Assembly: GCA_963281255.1 (NCBI GenBank)
Contig: OY725489.1
Coordinates: 5,518,523-5,582,522, forward strand
Length of the DNA stretch: 64,000 bases
Source of the DNA: Aphrocallistes beatrix
Lineage: Eukaryota; Porifera; Hexactinellida; Sceptrulophora; Aphrocallistidae
Direction of reading: 5' to 3'
Part shown: positions 55,196-64,000 of the stretch, one piece after another
Layout: each line of letters begins with the position of its first letter
Numbering within the stretch: position 1 is the first letter of the stretch
Notes under the pieces: generated by a model
Told to the model about the DNA's origin: nothing
Seen by the model: the letters and a program-made list of their open reading frames with translations, nothing else
The model's database searches: none
Made by a program: the position numbers and the translations under genes

Positions 55196-57285
55196 TATCA
55201 GATTTATTTTGCAGAATGACTTTTATTATTTACTTCGTAATTTGAGCACATTTATCGTATGTATCTCTATTTAATAGCTATCCATTTGCAGTTGTAATTG
55301 TACGTTGTGTGTCTGTGTATGAGTGTTGCAAAATTTAGACATGTTCTATAGATGTAATATGTCTATTTTTAGACTAAACTAGCGCTTGTTATTAATTTCA
55401 ATGCGTATAATGCTTAAAACGTAGCAACCGGTTTGAAGGTTTAGAACTTGATGGCTTGCATTTTAACCTACAGAAACACAAGCGCGCTTCGCTTGCTTGC
55501 GGACACTTTGTGTTCGCCAAACGCGCCATTTGGGCGCCTGGGATCACACTGGTTAATTATAAGGTTGATAATCACTCTAATCATGTCTGTCTTACTGTTA
55601 TAATCTACATCACTGGAAAAATCACCAAATTGTCAATTTTATTTGAAATCTGAGTCCCTAATTTGTGGAACTTGACGTAATCTTTCCGGAATTCTAATTG
55701 TAATTGCCTAATTTACGGAATACGCCATTCCAGATTATCTCACTCAGGGCTGTATCAACCCAATTGGCAAAAACAAGTCATTTTTCATGGAAATTCCTTG
55801 ACCACAACAACCCCATTTTATAAGATCATCTCAGTACTGCTGCTGCACTCAAATTGTATTACTTTTATTCATACTTTCTTCAAATGTCCAATTTTAGATA
55901 TAAAACGATAGTTTTACAATATTGGAATGCTTCTCAGTAATATTCATAAACTATCTATTGCGTTCCTATATACACTTCAGTTTTCTGAGAATTGCTGATG
56001 ATATTTCCTATATTATCTCATCACCTGGAAGGAAGGGCTAGACCACACATGTCGATGCAATTGTAGGCTCAAGCAATGAATATAAATAACAATATCTGCC
56101 CTATTATTTATCAGTCGTAACTTGCAAATCGCAACTCATACTGGGAACACGTAACTCCTGGGGTCTTCGCTCATCTGGGGAGGCAGGCCTAACTTGCGCG
56201 CTGATTTGGTGGATGGTGGTAGTATATGCTTCTGGGCATTTTGATTTACACCTACTATTGTTTTATTCTCAGCCTTCAATGACATAAATTGGCTGAGTGT
56301 GCAAAACTGAAATTTCTAATTATATAGACGTGGCAATGACGTCTTAATCTCGTGGTCTTTCAACATTCTCGTCTTTGGTGTCTGAACTCAATGGAACCAT
56401 ACCTTAAACTATGGATAACAATATTCGCATTAGAAGTTTGTATTCACTTTTTACTGATTTTAATTGTACCATGGATCAGAATGTAAGAGTCCGAAAAATT
56501 TGTGGTAAATGCTTACATGTTTATTTTTCATAATTCTGACTTTTTCGTGCAGAATAATTAGTTGAAAAGTTTGAAATTTTCAGATATAATAACATATTGG
56601 ATTGATTATTGAACCGCAATATGTATATATATTTCAATCAATTCCAAAATTGATCTTAATGAATTTAGATTGTGAATATAAATTTAATATTGTTTTGAAC
56701 CATTGATAAATGACTTAGTGTTGTATCCGGTCTTCACTTATAGTTAAAATGACAATCCTCACAAACTTTTATAATTTCGTTCTCAGAATTTGTTCATTCT
56801 ATAAGCTTTATGTTACCATAATATAAGCTCTAGGCCTAATGCTTTAAATATTACCGTACAGATTTTCAAATTGATTACCCTCTTTGATTACCCATGTTTT
56901 AGATGAATACGTCAAAAAATATACTAAATTTTGAATAAATTCAGTAAATCAGGTGGCAATGTAAAAATTTTCACTTTTTAACTAAAAAAGCTCGGTCGAA
57001 ATTAAGGATATAAATAAATTAAGAGCTATCCGATGTCAAATGAAGTTTCTTAAGATACCAAATAGTTGAATTCGAGGAAAGTTGAAGTATTATTACCTAT
57101 AGCAACGGAGATTTTGAATTTTTAAAAATACATCGAGTTCAAACAGTGGTGTCACTGATGTTAGACGCTCATTTTAACTATATTGATATACCCGAGTTGA
57201 CATATATCACAGTTTATGATAATAATCGAGCACAAACCACTTTTCCATTCATATGTAATACAATGGATGTATACGGAAGCGTTAA
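55196..57285. other. Non-coding right part of block copy 2
   Basis: It includes the head of repeat R (55478-55650) and the left end of a hAT MITE (55745). No gene is seen. Confidence 0.55.
55745..55806. mobile_element. hAT MITE remnant (left end only)
   Basis: It starts CAGGGCTGTATCAACCC like 31258. The right end was removed by the ~275-bp deletion in this block copy. Confidence 0.75.
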
Positions 57286-57470
57286 GCAACCATATTACTT
57301 ATATATTAACATACTACTTACTTTGTTTTAAAGTCAACCACATGAATTATATATTTATTTGCTACCTTGTTGTGAAGTTTTACAAATCACTGTCTTTTCC
57401 TATACACGACTCAAAGTTGATCCGAAACACTCCACATAAGCATCCATCTTTATTACTCTTCCAGAACGAC

Positions 57471-57914
57471 ATGTCCTGTGTTGTTCCAGGCTGCAAGTCC
57501 AATTATAATAGTGGAGCAGAATATCCCTCTGCTTTTCATTTCCCAAAGAATCGTTTAGGGTAATTCCACGCCAACGGAAAGACTAGGAAGCTAACACGCT
57601 AGTGAGTAGGTTTCTATAATTTATGTGTTATACGTATTAACTGGTTGTCACATTTACACTTCTACACCGTTTAGATATGTATACATTATTTCAAACCAGA
57701 TGACATTGAGAGAACCATTACCTACAATGACGGGCTTCGTACTGTTACATTTTCCAGGATAGAATAGCTCTAAAGAAAACTTTTCCCCGACTACCCTTCC
57801 TATCTTTCTGAATGGAATTACAAGCCTAAGAGACTATCTTTGGACCACACTGAACGATTGCTGATGGAATATGCCTACTCTACTAAGAGCATACTGACAA
57901 CGAAGAAAAGGTAG
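57471..57914 (+). pseudogene. THAP-domain gene remnant
   Basis: MSCVVPGCKSNYNSG...SAFHFPKNR (57471-57555) is the first half of a THAP zinc finger (C-x4-C plus the FHFPK motif). After a stop and about 100 bases, a second open piece (57677-57766) reads CIHYFKPDDIERT, the second half, where the usual C-x2-H-F appears as CIHYF, suggesting loss of the His ligand. A stop follows, and then the frame continues LFPDYPSYLSEWNYKPKR to 57914. The intervening piece may be an intron. THAP domains occur in P-element/THAP9 and Kolobok transposases and in host proteins; the P-element-like scrap at 60240 favours the first. Confidence 0.65.
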
Positions 57915-59340
57915 ATAAGTTCTTAGTTAGTTCATTTTCAGATATTCTTTCTTAGCTTAGCGAACTCGACGCTCGACCTACGAAACGCCTGGATAACTCA
58001 TGTGTCCAAATAATTTTTTTTTAATAAAGAAAAATATTTCAGAAACCAATATTTACTAACAGGCTCGAATACAAATGATCCATTAAAACTTAATAAAACG
58101 TCATTTCAGCTTATATTGTCAGATATCTAGTTCAAACTACAGTCAGGGTCGTTTATTATGAACTAACCTCCTGGTCCCAATTTCATTTTTAGATAGGATT
58201 TGTATTGAATCAAGTTCGTTTAATATGAAGTATATTATGAACAGATTTGTTGGTCCCCTGGTGGTTCACAATGAGCGACCCTGATTGTATAATATTTCTT
58301 ATTGTCAAATTTTGGATAGTGAACGTCGACTTCAATTATCCAATCATCTCAATTTTTTTTTTCGATCAAACAACAATCCAATAATCCTAGTATAGGACTT
58401 TTAATTGGGACCGTTTTTAATCTCCTCGCCCGCATCAATATTCAGCTAACGCATATATTGTCATTTGGGACCAGTATCCTATTCTATTTCAGGTACAAGG
58501 ATTTATTGATAGAGATCGAGTCGATATACCAGCATTTCAAAATATATTGATGTTGTTGACACTTCAATGCGTGAATTAAATGTTTGTAGCCAATTATATA
58601 TCAAATTATCAGCCTTGGTTATATTATAAAATAATGAGATACAGGTCATGATATAACGCTTGCCCGCATCCCCACTGAAGGTCTTTTTAGAGCTGAAACA
58701 ACTTTACTATTAACAGTAGTCATAGCTCTTAAAGAATATTTGAATAGTTTGCAGAGATTTTAATGAAATGTATTTAATAATTCACAAATTGAGGTGGCCG
58801 GGTGTGCAGTTTTCTCTTATACAAAAAGAATCTAACCTATTTAACAACTGATAAGGGATCTCAATCAATTATCATAGATTCATTAGACAGGGGTCTCTTA
58901 TGTATCCATATATTGCTGTTATCGACTGCGTTACTACTTGTATTATCCATAAAACTTTCATCAAATTGCTAACTCTCAAGTTCTTCGAAAACAGTTTTAT
59001 CCCGGTTAAAATCGCACTAAATTACTAGTATTAATTTTAATCATAGTTGATGACAAATGGATTGATATGTGTGAGAGGATTGTGTTGTTGTGAAGTATAA
59101 TAATTCTTCTCTCTCTTAGGAATGGTGTGACAAGACCGGATAAAGGCTGAAGAAAGAGAAGTGTTTTGTCTAACGGAATAACAACGTTTTGATCTTCCTT
59201 AATCTTAGAATATTATCTTCTCGTCATAACATCCTTCAGTTTACTAATTTTAATTCATGTAATTCACCATTTCAACAATGATTATCCCTACTTAGTGTCT
59301 ATTGTTAGTCTGCCGTGCTGTGCTATGAAGCTATTTCGAA
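57915..59340. other. Spacer with pogo-type MITE
   Basis: Apart from the MITE at 58140-58287 there is no recognisable gene or repeat. Confidence 0.5.
58140..58287. mobile_element. Pogo/Tc1-type MITE, TA-flanked
   Basis: A 148-bp palindromic element has ends CAGTCAGGGTCG and CGACCCTGATTG, with TA at 58138-58139 and 58288-58289. It is sister to 25169-25329. Confidence 0.85.
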
Positions 59341-59985
59341 TGTACTTGGTGTGACATAAAAGTAATGAAACTTGATGTGTAACTTCAGCACAAGTATAGT
59401 GTATACATATTATTGGCCCATACTTGTTAATATTACGCAATCTATTGTATCTAATTCAGTTTATACATAATTCTTTAACAATACATTTTGTTAAGCCACT
59501 ATATTCGCTCATAGTCTATTTACACCTGCAGCGTTGATGAATTTGGACAAAGAACATTTCAGGGCTTACATATTTATAGAATTTCGGAGGGGTAAAAGCC
59601 CGTCAGAAATTCATGAACAACTTCTGGAAGCTGAACTCAATGAATCCCCATCAAGAGCGACTGTTATAGATGGTATCAGAGGTTTACCGAGGAGAGATTT
59701 TCGTTAAAGGACGATCCGAGAGTGGGCCGCCCTCGTACTTTGACAGACGACGTCCATATTAATCAGATTCGTCAACTAAATTGAAGCTGAACCCAAACAG
59801 TCAGTTCGAATACTGGCTGATGCAACTGATATTAATCGAGAATCGGTTAGACGCATCTTAGTTGAGGTACTGGGGTAAACTTCACTCAAATCCGACAAAA
59901 CTTTCTGAATTATGGTGACAACATGACAACGCTAGACCCCATACTGCTAGGGTAACAATGGAATATCTAAAAAGGAGGGATTTAG
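59341..59985 (+). pseudogene. Mariner-like transposase, internally deleted and decayed
   Basis: From ATG 59537 the N-terminal HTH is clear (EHFRAYIFIEFRRGKSPSEI), with a frameshift before KDDPRVGRPRTLTDD and further shifts to ESVRRILVEVLG. The sequence then jumps to HDNARPHTARVTMEYL, the second-Asp motif, so about 130 codons are deleted. No right end is found. The left end may be near 59341 (TACTTGGTGTGACATAAAAG). This is a third mariner lineage in the window. Confidence 0.75.
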
Positions 59986-60239
59986 TGATAATAAGCTTAT
60001 GCATAGCCCACTATATATAATGCCTAAGAGTAACTTCACTAGGGATGCGAAAGTGGCCGGAGCATATATTAGGACATACTAATAAACTCATTTAATTTGC
60101 ACGATAGACTTTATAAATGTATTAACAACATAATTTAAAAGATTACGAAAAAGTGTTTACTTTACCCCAATTTAGTGAATGCAATCCTAGTTACTCCAAA
60201 AAACATGTGCATAAGAACCATAAATTTGGATAAATGCAA
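59986..60239. other. Spacer
   Basis: No recognisable feature. Confidence 0.5.
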
Positions 60240-60560
60240 TTTATTTAAAAGTGCCCCAAATTAACATCGAAAGCCTGCTGGCTAACAGCTTAGAAAGGCA
60301 AAATACAAATTTGGCCCTCAAGGATTTCCATGAGTCTACTTTTGTCGAACAGTTAGCTTATAACATGAAAAAAGTTGAGTTCTTGTAATTAATCAATGAT
60401 GTTTGGAAAATGTTCAATGTGAATAGGGTAGAGAAGAATAGTCATTTTAACGACGGTGTATCTGCAACCTTAGCAGAAATTTTAAAAATTTATTCTGGCT
60501 CTTCCCATCTTAATCTCATTCATTTGGTATGTGCTACTATGGAATCAGAACATTGTATAC
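60240..60560 (+). pseudogene. P-element/THAP9-like transposase scrap
   Basis: One plus-strand frame is open with a single stop: INIESLLANSLERQN, then HESTFVEQLAYNMKKVEFL, stop, INDVWKMFNVNRVEKNSHFN. The FL-x-L-(I/V)-N-D-x-W-K-(I/M)-(F/N)-N-(V/S) pattern is what I recall from the central part of P-element-family transposases. It lies 2.4 kb downstream of a THAP remnant on the same strand, with a mariner between, so both may be parts of one old P-like element. Confidence 0.4.
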
Positions 60561-60911
60561 TTTAAGGCATTTTGCACATGCAGTACGTCACAGTTTGACA
60601 TTCTACTAAAGCTTTTTTCACAGTACTCAACTGTTCAAGACTTTTGTAAAATGTACTGCCGTAGTATTGAAACATGATAATAATAAACTAAACTTGCTAA
60701 ATTCAAGAACTATTTTAATAATATTATATGTTTATTTAGTCAACTTCATCATGCTGTAGAGGTCGGAAATGTGTGATTATAACATATTGGAAGGCCAGAG
60801 TGTGTGATTGTTCCTTATTGCTCGAAGAAGTATATTGTTCCTAAATGACGCCTCAAGTCAAGTCTGTCTGTCAAGGGAAGCCAAGTCTATCTCAAGCGAA
60901 GTCAAGTTTGC
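60561..60911. other. Spacer with CAAGTC repeats
   Basis: Simple CAAGTC/CAAGTCTGTC motifs at 60855-60910. No gene. Confidence 0.45.
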
Positions 60912-61120
60912 CACAAGCATCTGCTTGGGTGGTTAGGGCGTTTGAATACCAAGACTTAGGTCACGGGTTCTAACCTCGCTCTAGTCATTTGCATTTTACT
61001 CTCAATTACATTACTTTGGTGATGTAATCTGAGCCTACACTCTTGCAGAACCTTAGTGAGCTGAAAGCACTAAGGATGTCATTTCGTTTAAAGGTAAAGT
61101 TAAGTCAGGTGCTATCTTTG
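60912..61120 (+). mobile_element. tRNA-derived SINE (plus strand), 3'-truncated
   Basis: An A-box-like GGGTGGTTAGGGCG (60927-60940) and a B-box-like GGTCACGGGTTCTAACC (60959-60975) stand at tRNA-like spacing. The body is shared with 40752-41125, but the CTTTA tail is lost; it stops near GGTGCTATCTTT. It is not a functional tRNA: there is no acceptor-stem pairing. Confidence 0.8.
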
Positions 61121-61121
61121 G

Positions 61122-61234
61122 GACACAGACAATTCGTGACATTACAATTCGTGACATTACAATTCGTGACACTGACAATTCGTGACATTACAATTCGTGA
61201 CACCGACAATTCGTGACATTACAATTCATAACAT
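61122..61234. repeat. 15-bp tandem repeat ACAATTCGTGACATT
   Basis: There are about seven units, some with GACACTG/GACACCG junctions. It lies 270 bases before the MULE gene and may be the element's subterminal repeat; no matching repeat was found after 63640. Confidence 0.85.
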
Positions 61235-61506
61235 ATAATTTCGATTATTCATCCTGAAACTTTACAATTACAATAACTATTACAATAACTATTATAATAA
61301 CTATTATACTCATCATTTTTACTCATCTTCATCACTAACAGCTTACTTCGCGACTTCTTTACAAGTAAGTCAAGTATTTATATCGGTTTACCTCAACAAT
61401 TCTACTACATCCAGGATTATTTATTATTTATTGAAATTTACAGACAAAATTACTACATTGAACATATACCTACACACACAAACTGTTAATACAAGTACAA
61501 GGATAA

Positions 61507-63638
61507 ATGGATTATATGTATGTTCCTTGGCCCCTTTTTGCAAGAGCTAACTTTTTCCATAACAATCCCAAAGTCGTAAATCTTGATGCTGTTACTCTCC
61601 AAGTCCGCACACAGCTGATATCTTGTTTATCTGAAATGAATGCCCAAACCTTTCGTGCACTGGTTCGATCATTACGTAACCGCATTCTATCCTTCACCAA
61701 GGAAAAATTTCTCGCTACTCTTGGGAATGTTCAACCAAATCTTGCCAACCCAGTTCTGTTAAATGTATTTAGCTTAATGGAGAATATAAATTGCAATGCA
61801 GAATTATTGTATATTCTCAGGGTGACTCTAGACTCGAATTCAGAAGATGATCATGTTTTATTCGCCTTTTCTGTGATAGACGGCATTCCAACAATTTGGA
61901 CTGAACAAATCATCTCAGTTTCCTTCACAGTATTCATCACTGAGACTTTAGAGGTATACAATGCTCAACTCAGTCTGGAGAGACAAGCTGCTGAAGTCAA
62001 TCTGAGTTTAATAGAATTGCTCGCTGAATCACCAAGAACTAGCACATTAGATGGCTATCCACAAGACCAATCGTTTGAAGATCCCCCTGTCTATTCTCAG
62101 GGTACAACATTTTCGAATGAATCAGCTTCAAATACCATTTGCACTGATGACGGGCAGCAAACGCTACAATTTACAAAAGAGAATAATGGTCAGATTTCAA
62201 ATTCTTCCATAAACACTTCAGGTGTATCCGCGTTCCAGATAACAAAAACGGAAAGAGGCGGGGTATGCATCATGGAAAACAATTTTGTTTATACCAAGCA
62301 CCGTACAGTAAATAATAAAGTTCACTGGCAATGTATTGAGCGAGGGATTGGCAAAGCAAGGCTTCATACATGTGGGGGTGTAGTTGTTTCAAGGTCCAAT
62401 GAACACAATCATGAATCTAATTCCGCTACTTTCCATTGTTCCAAGCTGAAAACTGGCATGTGAAACGGAAGGCTGCTGAAACACAAGAAGGAACACATAC
62501 CATACTGACAAATTCATTAAGTCAATTGTCTGAGGCATCTGCTGTAAAACTTCCTAGGCTTGAAACAAACCGTCCGTAGAGAACGCAAAAGAACCGCAAA
62601 TGTTCCTCTAGAGCCTAGTTGACTCAACTCTCTTGAAATCCCAGATACCTACAAGATAACAGATAAAGGTCCACATTTTCTTCTTTACGATTCAGGTTCG
62701 GTTACTGGAATTTAAAGAATATTAATATTTGGAACTGAGTCAAATTCGGAAATTCTAAGCACTTCTAGTGTGTGGTTGGCAGATGGTACGTTCAAAACTT
62801 CATCTAATTTGTTTTACCAGTTATACGTCATTCATGGTTTAAAAGAAGGGAGTAATCCAATGAAAGATGGACATTTATTACCCAGTTTATTCGTCTTATT
62901 ACCTAATAAATTAGAAGAAACATACCAGAAAATGTGGGGAGAATGCAAAAGACTGTGCCCTAACGCATGTCCCACACACCTCATCGTTGACTTTGAGAAA
63001 GCAGCGATAAATGCATTCAAAGAATATTTCCCAGAAACTCAAGTAAAGGGGTGTTTTTTCCATCTTACATAAAACGTTTGACGAAAAGTTCAAGAATTTG
63101 GGCATAAGGAAAAATACCAAGATGATCCAAATTTTGCCTTGCAAGTAAGAATGATTACTGCCTTAGCATTCGCAACATCAACAGATGTACCAGCGCTCTT
63201 CAATGAACTTTTTATGGATTTGTCTCCAGATCTTTATGACTTCGCCCTCATTTCGAATCTACTTATATAGGCAGACACCTAGCTAACACTCCAATTGTAT
63301 TCCCAAGCACTTTCCCTTTAGAAATGTGGAATAATCATATTATGGTTCATCAGGGATTTCCAAGAACCACGAATGCTGTCGAGGCATGGCATAGGTCCTT
63401 TTCTACCCACATGTCTTGCCATAATCCTTCAATTTGGAAATTCTTGAATGTTCAAAAAAAAGAGCAGGGGTTAATCGAGGTGAAACAAGCGTTTTGCATG
63501 AGTGGCAGAGATCCCCCGAAAAAGAAGAACAATGCCAACCATGAAAGAGCATTAGAAACTCTAATTGATGGCTACCTTACTCGCCCTAAGATGGACTTTC
63601 TACGAGGGGTTGCATATCAGTTCTCCTTTAACTCTTAG
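61507..63638 (+). pseudogene. FLYWCH-type MULE transposase
   Basis: From ATG 61507, 318 codons are open: an N-terminal region of unknown function, then a FLYWCH zinc finger (NFVYTKHRTVNNKVHWQC...RLHTCGG...SNEHNHE) at residues ~255-305. A frameshift at 62460 and several stops follow, through RRERKRTANVPLEP and IPDTYKITDKGPHFLLYDS. Then comes the MULE catalytic domain: VWLADGTFKT (first Asp), LIVDFEKAAINAF (second Asp), VKGCFFHLT, a stop, and FPRTTNAVEAWHRSF (catalytic Glu) to a stop at 63638. This is the domain order of animal FLYWCH-MULEs. At least three frameshifts or stops make it inactive. Terminal repeats were not found; the right end may lie beyond the window. Confidence 0.88.
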
Positions 63639-64000
63639 TGCGTATAACCTTGGATTGTGTAAGTACTACTTCACATTACTTCACTTGACTAGTCTAGAAA
63701 TCAAATTATTATAGATAGTATTTTTGCTACGTTATTTTATTATCAATTTTGAGAATGTTGGGAAATTTTGCTTAGCTGTTTCATTAGATATTCGGTAATA
63801 CATACGAACTCGAAAAAGCTAATGTACAGATATGTACTAAAACAAACAAGACATAACTTTAGTGCGCCTGGGGTAACGATCATATATTGAAGGTAAAAAC
63901 ATGTATTAAGCTTACAAAAAGTTATTTACAACATAAATACTATAATGTATTGTAGACTATATACAAACAACTAGTCTTATTATCACGCTTTGTAAGTTAA
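63639..64000. other. AT-rich end of window
   Basis: No gene, terminal repeat or RNA is visible. Confidence 0.5.

Larger units (their letters stand above)
51504..57285 (+). repeat. Duplicated block, copy 2
   Basis: It pairs with 26481-33040. It lacks the pogo MITE and about 275 bp around the hAT MITE at 55745. Beyond 57285 the sequence differs (THAP region here, Ginger1 in copy 1). Confidence 0.9.

Noticed and set aside
60927..60975. tRNA gene
   Set aside because: A- and B-box motifs are present but no acceptor or anticodon stems form; a related body at 40752-41125 shows it is a SINE.

Overview
This is eukaryotic, almost certainly invertebrate-animal, nuclear DNA. It is AT-rich, has no operon structure, and carries GT-AG introns, a tRNA-derived SINE and many classes of animal DNA transposon. 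The species cannot be fixed from the sequence. I see no rRNA, true tRNA, CRISPR array or clear bacterial segment. Almost every recognisable coding stretch belongs to a transposon, and most are broken by stops, frameshifts or later insertions, so the window reads as transposon-dense intergenic or intronic DNA.

Layout. 1-540: edge of a Tc1-like transposase. 3841-6357: Mutator-like transposase ending in a PHD finger. 6821-8083: decayed transposase resembling the RAG1/Transib core. 8573-10200: copies of a dispersed repeat (here called R) and a decayed copy of an orphan gene. 10310-12489: 2.2-kb terminal-inverted-repeat (TIR) transposon with a nearly open transposase; its empty site is preserved near 48050. 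12894-14389: two MITEs. 15520-16490: decayed PIN/FEN-like TE-associated gene. 16700-24620: paired intron-like repeats with candidate small exons, a satellite, a hAT fragment and G-rich tracts. 25529-27920: second Mutator-like transposase with PHD finger.

26481-33040 is a large block duplicated in the same orientation at 51504-57285. It holds part of the second transposase, several MITEs and an orphan 179-codon ORF. 33194-37742: Ginger1-type transposase gene (Gypsy-like integrase plus OTU protease), with introns, interrupted by a 2.2-kb hAT element. 37873-39210: full-length mariner. 39939-43667: MITE, LRR gene fragment carrying a SINE, second Ginger-like exon, inverted repeats and a deleted mariner. 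46802-49821: candidate three-exon small gene. 50330-51500: second copy of the 16740-17905 repeat. 57471-60560: THAP and P-element-like pieces around a deleted mariner. 60912-63640: SINE, 15-bp tandem repeat and a FLYWCH-type MULE.

The genes do not form one pathway; the organising theme is nested insertion and duplication. Paralogous empty sites let several insertions be delimited and ordered (pogo MITE at 30020, TIR transposon at 10310, hAT at 34300). The most noteworthy items are the RAG1/Transib-like remnant, the intron-bearing Ginger1-OTU gene, two Mutator-like families with C-terminal PHD fingers, and a 27-nt exon whose sequence diverges more than its flanking introns. All assignments are by eye, from remembered family motifs.
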